64,000 bases of DNA from Aurelia coerulea (taxonomy: Eukaryota; Cnidaria; Scyphozoa; Semaeostomeae; Ulmaridae). The stretch spans positions 14,608,501-14,672,500 of the forward strand of contig CM076960.1 in assembly GCA_039566865.1 (NCBI GenBank), written 5' to 3'. Shown here piece by piece: positions 10,101-22,100 of this stretch (its first letter is position 1; every line of letters starts with the position of its first letter). The notes below the pieces were generated by a model, which saw only the letters and a program-made list of their open reading frames with translations, did no database searches and had not been told where the DNA came from. A program made the position numbers and the translations under genes.

Positions 10101-13100
10101 GGTGACTTTTCACACGTTATGGAAAGAACAATCTGGAGCAAACACTGACCTAGCTTCGCTGCAGACTGTCGGATACTTGAAAGTCCCTTCGAAGTGCATT
10201 ATGGGACGGCAACAGCGCACAAGGCCTCGTGGCTAACAGGGGAACGTGATTTTAGAAAGCCTAAAAGGCGTACGAGATTGTTTAAATAAAACAGTCAGAT
10301 TTTTAGGGATCTTTTACAGATTTTTCTTGAAAAAACAAAAGGATTTTTGCCATAAAGGTGTGCGAAATTTTTACAGAGTGATACACTCTTTCTCAAGAAA
10401 TAGAATTTCAGGGTGTGTCCTAAAGATATGTATGAAGAGCCATTGTCCTTGTGAGAGGAGCCTAAACTGGGCTCTACAGATAACCCCTGTGCCATTGCTA
10501 ACAACAGAAGTCAATTGTACTATCTAGAATGGGGGCACGAAAACCTGTTAATAGTAAAAAGGGGATAGCGTGCAGCTTCAATAAAGAGGGTGGAAATGAA
10601 AACAAGTGAATCCAAAATCTTAACCAACAAAATCTCAACGAATTGTAATCAAATGGACAAAATGAAAACAATTCAAAATTTAACCAACCTTATTTGCAGG
10701 AGTAATTTCCCTCCCCAGACATTATCAGTCTTCCAACAAAGACTTTACCCATTTTTCGGAAGCCATTATGACCTAACTTTATGGAGGCTAGACAATGTTA
10801 GGGAAATAGCTTGCATCATCTGATTTGAACTACCTTCTAGATCATACAACAAATTAATGTGGTTTGCCAAGAATGGATATTGAAAATCTGATAGAGGAAA
10901 TGCGGAGGGTAATAAATTGCTACTTAGATATTAGCAATTAATCAACTGAAGGCATACAAGGTAGTTAGTGTGTTACTGCTGATGTGCATCAGGCATGGGA
11001 AATCTAAGTTGAGTTTCCTTTGGCAAAGTGAAGCATGCTGACCCGCCTTGTATCCTATCCCTGTACCTCATGTTGTGAAAGGCAACATTCTAAGGGATTT
11101 GCTCGCCCGTTTGAGAGAATCATGACATTTTTTTCTCCTATTTGCCTAAAATCATGACAATTTTCTTTTCTAATATTTCTGCCTTAACAGCCATGACTTC
11201 AACACGTTTGAGCACAACATCGTCCCCAGGGCCCTTTGTCATATTGGGACGGAGACGACCAATATGACAAAAGGCCCTTGCCCCTGGGGACGATGTTGGT
11301 TTGAGCACCTACTCTCCCGGAAGATAAAATCGTCTAAAATAATTATTAACAATATTGTTATTATTGACAATATTATTTCAGACGATTTCATCTTCCCGAT
11401 GCTTCCAGGAGGGTAGCAATGCTTTCATCCCAAAGGAATAACACGTGTTAAAGCATTACAAGTAATTGCTGCAAAGCAGAAAAATGGGGGAAATTTGGTC
11501 GTGATTATTTTTATACAGTTTTTGAAGGGGATTGGATTTCTCAAGAAAATTCCCCATAATTTTCAGAACGAATAGGCTGATTTCATTCAGGTACTATTCG
11601 ATATAATTTTCTTGGTATTCAAGGAGCTGTGGCCTTTCAAACAGGCGTTGTTATTCACACCCGGTATCGTTTCCTTTCTAAAGAAAGATACAGGTCAGCT
11701 TGACCTTAAAGCTGCATGTATCCATATGATGTATCTCGAGGGTTATCAAAGGACACCCAGCCAGCAAATTTCCCAATCCTTGTGACTGAAATCTTCCATC
11801 CTTCCGATTCATTTTGTGTAAATAAACCTGCAAATTGCAATCTGCGTGGCAAAGAAAGTTTTGTTATGGAATCGGAGATTACGACAGGATGCTTTTGGAT
11901 AAATTTTTCAATCTTATCATAGTGTTTGATCTACTGAAAATTGATAGTTATCGTTTTACTGATTTTAAATTCCTTATCACTTTACCTTTCTTGATAAAAT
12001 TGCCTACCGGAGAAGGCGGATGAACGACAAGAGCGCCAAGATCAATAAACGCGAAGATCAATAAACCCGAGAGGCAGATTACTCCAAACATCTGGTACAC
12101 TTTCGTTAAAATCTTAAAAGCTCTTCAGAACTCCCAAAAATCTTCAGAGAGAACTCTGAATCCTGATCATTAGCCAGTTTGAATTTGTTTGATCTCGAAA
12201 AAACCTGATCACGTGAAAGTGGTGATCACCACAAGAGTTTTCAATTTTCATTGGCTAAGAAACCAGATCTGTTTTAGCTTGCCCAGTCCCCTGCATATGC
12301 AGGGCTGAGTTGGCTATTTATCTCAGTCAACTAACTTTGAATTATGGGAGAAATCCTTGAAAAGTAAGTTGAAGCCTCAGTAACGTGATGAAATAAAAAT
12401 TTTATATACAAATTGGTTACATAGCTTTCTATGTACTTTTTCATACAGTTTTCTGACACACCCCGTATATCATAAAAAACATATATTCGTTTTACTTCGT
12501 ACGTAATGACATTTTCAAACCGGCTCCTTCTTTCCTCCAGTCCCCCTGCAAACTTTGAATTGCAGGAGTAACTTGAAGCCTCGGTAACATGATGAAATGA
12601 AAATTTCACACACAGATTGGTTACATCGCTTTCCCTGTACTTTTTCATACACCCCATATATCATAAAAAAATATCTACTCATTTTACTTCATACATAATG
12701 ACATTTTCAAACCGGCTCCTTCTTTCCTGTAGTTCATTTTCAAGACAGTCCACCAGTGGAAAATCAAGGTAAGATACTTCATGTTCATGCAATGTAGACT
12801 TCTTACCTGATTTTTTGTTTCTCTCTATTATTTTTGATCGACATCGTTCTAGTTAAGGGGACTCGTTAAATTACAAGGTGGAGTGATATCGGGAGTGTTA
12901 AGTTCTCATGTTAAAGGTGGCCTAAATGTAAAGGCCTTTGAGAACAAGCTAGCCACAACCGAACACCTATAAATTCTGGTTTAAATAGCATGAACATTAG
13001 ACTGGCTACACAATCTCTGTATGCTCCTTAGAACTGATTTGTCGCTAATACAGAGACTTGTTGCCAAACAGTGTCTGAAATCGGAATAACTTGATAGCCT

Positions 13101-16100
13101 CGTTTTCATAAGCGCTACATGCGTAAAACGCGGACCACGGAATTAGTATTTTGGTTGTTGTTGCTGCTGTGATCAGTAATCATCAAAATATGACTCAAGA
13201 AAACAACACATTGATACCAAGTTTCATTCATGTGAATTTGAAAGAATTTTAGACAGTTTATGACTCTGACAAAATTGAGCATGGACAGTGAACATAAATT
13301 TGAAATTTCAGAGGAGTTTCAGTTTCATATATATATATAAATTCACCACGGAGAGAATTATTTAAAGGAGGAGCTCTCTCAATAGGTAAACTAATCGAGG
13401 AGAGAGCCCCCCCCCCTATCAAAGTGACCAAAGATAAAGTGACCAAAGTTCAGAGTGATCAAAGATAAAGGAAGGAACCAAAGACTTGACAAGATTAGAC
13501 ATTTCATCATCATTATACATTATCATTAGCAATCAGTTAAGTGGTATCTGAAGGACTGAAGTACAAGGAATTTTCAAGGGAACTGTTCTTTATATTTGCT
13601 CCAAGTGATTTGCTGCATCAGATAGACAAACTCTCTCCAAGAAAAGTGCCACCTAAATGCATACTGATGCGAGGTCTGATAATAATGAAGCAGATATCTT
13701 GCTTTAAACAAACCCCTATGAATTAAGAACATCAACATCAATGTGATAAAGTAACAAGTACTTGCTAAATCACAAGCAAAAAATTATATCACCCTTTCCT
13801 TTTCGTATGTGATCCAAACACGGGGTGGGGGGGGGGGGTTGGATCACATATGGAACTTATAAAGATTCTAAACTTCTAAAATATCTAAGATTGTTTTATT
13901 TGGCAGATCAAATGCATTCAAACCAAAACAACTGTTAAGGTGATAAAGTACAACAGCCCAACATTGCCAAGTAACATGCTTGCAGTTAGATAATATTAGA
14001 AATTCAAGGCCCCCGACGAGATCAGAAAAGTGGGGGGGGGGGGGCAGGCCAAACTTGATACAAAAAATTACCACAACACAATAACATGATGATGAGCTGC
14101 CTTTCAAAACGGCATGATTTGCAAACGTGTGGGGGGGGGCGTGGCCCCTCGGCCCCCCGGTCCCCAAGTCATCGGAGGCCCTGAAATTGAAATACACGAG
14201 CCAAATGTAAACGAAAAAATCACTAACCTGAACTTAGAGTAGGCCTACACTACACTGCAGTGTACTGACAGACTGACACTCACTGCTGTCTTGAAAATGC
14301 CTCTCAAGTATCACAACAGCATTACATTTTGCCATTTCCTGTTAGAGCACAAACAAATATCTCTTCCCAGTGCCCACTTCATCATGCCAAATGGCTAGCT
14401 AAATTCCTTCAGCTTCATTTACTTCTGCTCTTCAGGTCGATCAAGCTGCGACGACAGCGCCGGTCGCCATTCTTGAAAAACTCAGACCAAACAGGCCTCT
14501 ACTTCAAAGGGAGGTTTTCCAGTAAAAATAAGTAAAGAGAGAAAAAGTTGATTGGCTACAAAAAAATTTTCTATTGTTTTAGCCGAAATGCTCCAATCAG
14601 ATTACAATCAGGTTTTTCGTTCTGAAAATTCCGATTTGAGACACTCTCTGGCAACTAGTCCCTCATTGAGCTGGCCATCAGCAACAACAACAACAGCGAA
14701 ATCGAGGGACTAGTGTAGCTAGTCTACATGAACATTGGGGAACAAAGATTTATCTTCTCCCGACCTAAGCATTGTATCTTTCGGGCAAGGTTGTAGGGAG
14801 AGTGTAAAATTTTGTGTGCTGCAATCATTTTGACGTGAAGGAATGTTTGTGCAATGGCCTATATTTTGCGTTTTTTCATGGTAAATTTTCAAGTTTTGAC
14901 TTGAATGATGCAAGAACGCAGAGAAACAAGGACTTGTGCAGTAAGTTGTACCTGTGTAAGAAGAGTTCTAAAAACAAAATCTTTGTAGCTAGAATTCAGG
15001 TGCAAAATTGTTGAAAGTAGGCCGTTAGTATTTTTTCGAACATTTGTCGTTGTGCCCTCTTCAAAATACATGGCACACCACACCCGACTCCTCTCTACAT
15101 ACATACCATCACAAAATGCCCATAATGCTATTCAGCCTCTTGCTTACAGGCAAAGCCGTTACAAAAGCAGCTATGTTTCTCTGGGGGGGGGGCTGCATAT
15201 ATTGTGATTCCGGGACGAATCATCGGGAAGGGTATCGATTTTCACGATTTGGGAAAAAGAACGAATACTATGGGACATTTTTCGAAAAACTGGTATAAGG
15301 TCAGGTATACATTTTCGAAAGAATGGTGCAAGAACGGGTATGTTCTTGAAGCTGGGATGGCACATCCCAGACCAAAATCTAGTCAAGTACCCCTCCCCTG
15401 CTGTGTTTGTCATGACAGTATCCCCTGCAATCTCATTCATGCAGACGAAAGCGCAAACGAAAGTGCAAACGAAAGCGCAAATGCAGAGAAAATAGATTTT
15501 GACTTCATGTGGGGGATGATAGGAGAGGATGAATAACGTCACAATAAGCGATAAATAGCTACTAATTAATTTGTGGGATAATAATACCAAAGGCTGATTG
15601 CGTGGGTTACTATACCAAGGGATTGATGTCGCTACTAGAAACAATTCAGTTACACGCAAGTCCTACAGTTTAGCAACGAGCAACTCGCACCACGGTAAAC
15701 ATCGTATGGTAAACACATGGTACAATTAATGGTAGACTTATTCTCTGAGTCCCTTGCCTCCCTACATGGTTTGCTTTAATTTCATTCAGCACCGTAGTTG
15801 CCCCGTCAACCAGACTGATTGCCGACTGATTGTGATTACATAGCCGTAGTTATCGCTATTAATTGGCTGCCGAACGCTCTTTCTAAGTTGCGGTAAGCTG
15901 TAACCAGATCAGTGGCTGTAACCAGCATGAGCAGTTTTGGTTTGGTGCAAGTCTCATTTTGATGAGCGATTTCTGGTACTCATGACTCATCGTAATCAAT
16001 GTAGCCTAAAGTTAGTGTAAAGGTTTCTTGCCGTCAGTTCACAAAATGTTGTGCGTGGCCGTCCCAAATTTTGGTGGATATGTCCATTTGTCCCAGTTCG

Positions 16101-19100
16101 AAAGATTCAACTCAATTAAAGGTCCACAAAAATGTTGCTGTTGTTGTGAAAGGGTGATAACTTGGGTCTATGTAGTGAGTCTAGTTTTCTGGAATAAAGG
16201 TTACTTGGAAAGCAAAAGGGTCTTTGCACGAAGGATTTTCATCGAAGATGTACGATTTTAGGATCTAAGGGATCAGGGGCGGATCCAGCCCGAAGTTGAA
16301 GGGGGGGCAACTTGCAAAGTGGGCGCCAAATTTTAGATAGAAATTGAGCGCGCCGAAGGCGCGCGAAAATTTTTTGGACGCTTTTCAAAGAAAATTCTTT
16401 GATTTACTGCTAAATAACGCCTTGATTTATATGTTTCCCCCATATTTAAATCGAAACAGTTGAAAAATTACGCGTTAGAGTCAGGAAGAGGGGCGCTTTT
16501 CTCGCCAAAAGAGGGGCGCCAAGCTGAGTTTTCATCGTGAAGGGGGGGCAATTGCCCCCACTTGCCCCCCCTAAATCCGCCACTGTAAGGGATTATCTGC
16601 TTAGGTTTTGCATGAAAACAATGGTACTGTTGACAAATGTTGTGCCTGAATTCTGACTTTTTTTATAAATATGACAATTTGCGCTGTGCAAACTCCTACA
16701 AGGAGCGGGCGCAGCGCAGCCAGGTCCTGCACGTAGTGTTAGGCACCAATTCATTTCGTGAGCATTCTTGAAAGATTTCAACTTGAATTGTAAAAGTTCT
16801 TCACATTCCGTACTTTTCATCCAATATTTCGGAGCAATATCCATGAGAATTTCCTCGCAACCATCCCAAGCAAAATAAAAACGCGGAATTTTGATCCAAG
16901 AAATGAGCAAAAATAGACAATTACGGGAAGATGGCGACGGAGGGCATTTTACCAAGATGCATTGCGTTAATGGAGCGAATTTCGATTGAATCACTGTTGA
17001 TTCCATTAAAGTACGCACTGCATCTTGGTCAAACGCCCATTGACGGTATCTTTTCCGTAATCGTATATTGGGAAAGAATTTCATTCATTCTATTTGGCTG
17101 TGCTCCTTCTCAGCAGCTAGCTTTACACGAATTAGCAGATCCAGTTTTAATTAGCACCTGATATCGTTGACACGTTCGATGTAGTTGTTCTTATATCAAC
17201 GTTTTTACATTTACACCTGGCATGGCATAAGTAATTTGGATATCATAAGGGGTACGTTAGACTATACTTGCGCCAAAGTCTATTTTTTTCAGTCCGTCTT
17301 ACTGTTCCTTTTTCAGTAGTTCGTGGATCCAGTATTCCAGTATTCCTTCAAAGTGCGAAATGTTGGAATGGCGAATCCGGGATATGTGGGAAAGGGATCG
17401 GTCATACGGACTTAAAGGGACACTGTCGTGGCGCTGATTGGGTGAATAAGACAATAGAAAAGAATAGATTTAGGCGATAACGATCTGACTCCCGTTATTC
17501 TCGAAACATAGTATGATCCAAGAGTATAAAGGCTCGTTAATTGTTCAGAGGCCAGGTTCTTTGTTAGTGATTTCAATATTACGACTAGCCAATCACTGCC
17601 TAGCCTGATAACCAGACCATACTGAGGCAAAGTAGTACTTTTCCTCGGTAGGGTCTGGTTATCAGGCTAATCACTGCCGCGACAGTGTGTCTCTAAAATA
17701 GACTTGGGGCAAGCCCAGGGTTACATCAAATAAGCATTTGATGAATATCCCCGATTCAAGTTGTATAAATATCTTTCCAATCCTTTTGCAGTTGAATCAA
17801 AACACACGACTTGCCCTCAATGCACAAAACCAGTCGGTTTGAAAAGATTCAAGTATTTCAAACGGGCTGACTTCGGTAAGTTGAAGATTATGTTTCGGTT
17901 TTTGGGTTAATCTTCCTGCAGCAGCCGCTTCTGCACGAACAGAGTAGAAATCATCTTTTCGTGCACAATTTGCCCGAAAAAGTGTCCCAAAAAATTAAAA
18001 ATTCTCGTGGAACTATGAAAATGGAAAGTGCGCATAGAATCAGTTCAACTGTTTTGAATAAATAAAGTTTGCGTTATCTTAAATCAAACTTGACACCTTT
18101 TTGCTACGTTCACCCCTAAACTCAATTCATAGTCCCTCTAACTTTCGCTGTTGTTGTTGTTGGTATCTATCACTTCAGTTGAGGTTGTCTGCAGGGGGAG
18201 CGAAACGAGAGACTTTTTTGGAATGAGTCTAGTTTACCCCAGTGGTGTAGAGCTAGATTAATAACTAGGGGGGCTCAGGTAGAGAAAGAGATGTGGTACC
18301 AGGAAATTTGTTGGGGCCACGCCTTTTACTTTGGCGTAGAATGCATCTCCCAATATCATGCTTGCTATTAGCAGCGAGGAAACCTTGATAGTTTTGTTAC
18401 AGTTATCCTATAAATCGGAGCACGAAGAAAATTTTAGAAGAAACATCCTTCACTTTGGCTTAGAATGCATCTCCCAATATCATGCTTACCATTAGCAACA
18501 AGAAGGGCTTGATAGTTATGTGACAACTGACAGTTATCCTACAAATCAGAGCACAAAGAAAATTTTAGAAGAAACATCCTTTACTTTGGCTTAGAATGCA
18601 TCTCCCAATATCATGCTTGCCATTAGCAACAAGAAAACCTTGATAGTTTTGTGACAACTGAAATTTATCCTACAAATCAGAGCACGAAGAAAATTTTTGA
18701 ACAAACATCCTTTTCTTTGGCTCAGAAGGCATCCTCTGACTCCGTATTTACCAGTGCTATTGCCGAAGCGTTGCCGAAGCTTTGACAAAACAGTTCAATT
18801 ATGTAATCTCCTTTTAGCATTTGGCATTTTGCGGAAAAATTCTCACCGAACCTATACCCAGCCATTTCTCTTCCGTGTTAAAGGAATATCGAGGCATTTT
18901 TGAGACAAGTCAGTGGGGGGCACCCCATGCCCCCATCGCCTTGCCACTTTTGATGTCTGTTTGCACTTCCTTGTTCTATTGTCATTTGCAATTTTGTGTT
19001 TCTGAAGCCATTTTGATGTAACATTAGTGGCACGGCACCCCATAGATGTACAGGAGACCCACTTGTGCTTATAAACATCAAGGAAGATAAGAGCTTGACA

Positions 19101-22100
19101 GTCATTGAAGATCTCATCTTGGTGCAAACCAGAAACCAGGATCTCTTCTTTAAAAGAATATAACATTACCTTGTTCTGTCATTTTGGTCATAAGAAACAA
19201 ATTAAGAAAATCAAAATTTCTTCAGAATAACTAGGGGGGCTAAAGCCCCCCCAAAATTATGGAAAAAATAACTAGGGAGCTGAGCCCCCCTGAGCCCCCC
19301 AGGTCTACACCACTGGTTTACCCCCATCGATCCTTGGGATTGGTTCGATGGACGGATACAAATAGATCTTGAATCTGATTTTCTGAAAAGTTCAGCAATT
19401 TTTTTATGATAAGGGAAATTATCAAAAAATATCTAATTCACATTTGAATGAAATATTGGATCTAACAATCTACTCTAGAACTCAAAATCCAGTTTCAATG
19501 CAAAGAAAGTGTTTCTGGAATGATAAGGGCAAAGTTGAGGCGTATTTCACTTCTTCAAAAAGCATACGAGAATTTTTGAGAACAAAAGGATTTCAAAGAA
19601 TTTCTAATGGATTTCTATTGAAGAGAAAAGATTTTGCCAAAAATTCACTAGCTTTTTTGGAATGAAATGCCAATCGGGCTAAGTCATCGAAATCCCGAAA
19701 GCAGCCTTCATATTCACAAAAAATAAGGCCGCATTCCAGGCCACCCTCGGGGAAATATTTGCCATTTTTCATCAACCAATCAAAGGAGAACGAAATTGAG
19801 CAGTAATTAAAGGATCTTCAAATAGCTATCCTATCCCAGGAAATTCTCCAAAAATCTTCCTGGGAGTCAAATTCTTTTGGTTATTTATTTGGGAAAATCG
19901 TTCGCATCGCAACTTTGATAAACAAATTTTGAATCTTTGGAACGGTTTAGACAAAGAAAGCAAAGTAGCCAATGCTTGTTCACCCATTTCAAATCATCAC
20001 TGAAAAATGTCAGATCTTAAGCATTGTCTTACTTTTCTGCTTATTTTCATACATATTTACATGATATTCATTATACCTTGATTTTGCATCTTTTGACAGT
20101 AATTTTTGTAGTTTTTCGTTACTTAACCGGGCAGTTTGTAAATCAAATATGTTGATCAAAACAAAATCAAATCAATCTGCAGCAATAATTTGGATCCAGA
20201 AGAATGCAATATTTTTTGATGCAACGAACAGCTAACATTGTTGTTATTTGCAACGAATGACGTTTCAAAATAAGGCGCACCTCTTTTGCATGTTCTAAAA
20301 AATGCATCTAATTCCAGAGATGATTGCAGCAATATATTCCTTTTACGTTTGATTTTAATTTTCAGAATAACCAAATTTCCTTATCAGATCTACAATCTCC
20401 GAAAAAGGCCCAAAAAAATTTGAGTGTATTTATTCGTTAATTTTTATGCAAGAAGTATCGGATGTTTTCGGAATTTAAATTTCATTGTCACATTGAATTC
20501 ATAATTTGGCCTTATTTCGAGCTCAATACAAGGCGGCATCTCTGATGTCATTTACGTCAATGCACAATGCCATATTTGGTCATATTATTTCAATGGTCCT
20601 TTCCTCTTGATAATTCTCCAACATCCCAGCAATTCTGTGTTGTTACTGTTTATTAGGCCTGGCCATAAACGTTTTCGTTCCCCTCTGTCTTATCATTCGC
20701 CTTGCTTTGCTTCGTACACGTATGTCCCTGCGTGGTCACTTCTATATGGATCTGCATATCATGTAAGTTCCCAAAACTTTGAATAGATCCCTAACCTCTG
20801 ATTTTACATGAAAAAGATGGACCCGACTTTACAGAATGAATGGCCCTTACACTGAAAATGAAATGTTTCTCATGAAAATTTCCACTGTCTGTATCAAGAA
20901 GCAACTTTTATAACAGCTGCATTCCAAATATTGCAATTAATATTACGAAATGCAGCAGATACTAGAATACAGTTGTTGCAATTTCTTGATTATGGATTAT
21001 GATTCATCTAAGGTATATCTACTTCCGTATTTAGTACTTAGTACCATGAATTGATACCCTCATTTTGGAATTCTCTTACATGCCATGAAAAAACTACTTT
21101 ATTTTTCGGAATCCATGGCCTAGTATGCTTGGTTCTAGCATGCCCCTTCTCAGAGATTTCAGGAAAAAATATATGCATATTGAAGTGACCGCATCCCAGG
21201 GACGTATCACGCATACCGTAAAAGCTCTATTAAGCCCCTGGTTATCTGATTTCGGACACTCCAGAGTGGGGCTTGAAAGAGAGGGGCCTATTAAAGAGGG
21301 GGTGGTTATTCACAAAATCAAATGACAAAAATACATATGACAGCCTTTTAGTTATTTTACACCATATCTTGCGAATCCACCATCCAATTTTATGAGTCAA
21401 AGACATAAATTTTATCACAGCTTTGTCTCAAATCAGATCAAAATTAACGTACAACCTTTTTAGCTCAATAAATGAAAACTCTTTGGTAACCTCTGAAATT
21501 GATAAAAGTGGAGGGGACTTAATAGAGAGGGGCGTTTATTTAAAATTTTGGCTCAGGGGGAAGGGGCTTATTAGAGAGGGGGGCTTAATAGAGTTTCTAC
21601 GGTATACGTTTTCTATTTCTGAAACAAACGAATGCCCTGGTAAACGTATCGAATTGTATCATAGCATAGATCGTTACCATAACTCTTATTATCTAATGCC
21701 GAAGGGAGTTCGTGTTAAAAATAATTTGAAATGAAAAATATATGAAACCTCGTTTCTTTCTTGCAGCAATTCAAGCAATATTCAAAAAGAGATCAACTGG
21801 ACCTGACGGCAAAACTAAGCTTACATTTGAAATTCTCTCCGTCTACAAAACTGGTAAGTGCTATTTTTACATTTTCTACTCGATGTAGAGTTATGGGGGT
21901 AAAATAGGAGTTCGTAGTAGCAGACACTAACTAAAACAGGTTCTAAATTACAAGGTGCATAAATCAGGATATATGCGGGGATTTACTGTAGAAGAAGGGT
22001 AATAGAAAGCAGGCACCCCCAGCATAGGTTCTTACGGGTTTTCACTGGTTTTCACTGTATATGCAGGTTTTTAGTGTACACATTTTTTATAAGAAACTTG

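Larger units (their letters stand above)
7375..10400. repeat. dispersed 'GTACGAGATTTTT' repeat copies
   Basis: A phrase combining 'aaaaggatttttgccaaag' with 'gtacgagatttttg' recurs near 7390-7480, 8000-8110 (inverted), 9370-9450 and 10255-10380; further copies lie near 16190-16260 and 19560-19680. They are decayed members of one interspersed family, nearly all in sFRP-A introns. Confidence 0.6.

Noticed and set aside
15171..15659. 162-codon minus-strand frame with repeated C-A-F-V-C segments
   Set aside because: It covers a degraded transposon and a short 12-base tandem repeat near 15444-15482; no domain is visible.
16593..17084. 163-codon minus-strand frame
   Set aside because: It runs through a foldback repeat (16921-17070) and has no recognisable motif.
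7187..17791. Possible direct splice of sFRP-A exon 1 to exon 3 as the main form
   Set aside because: It is in frame and possible, but the 36-nt exon at 12733-12768 matches the paralogue in length and phase, so the five-exon model is preferred.
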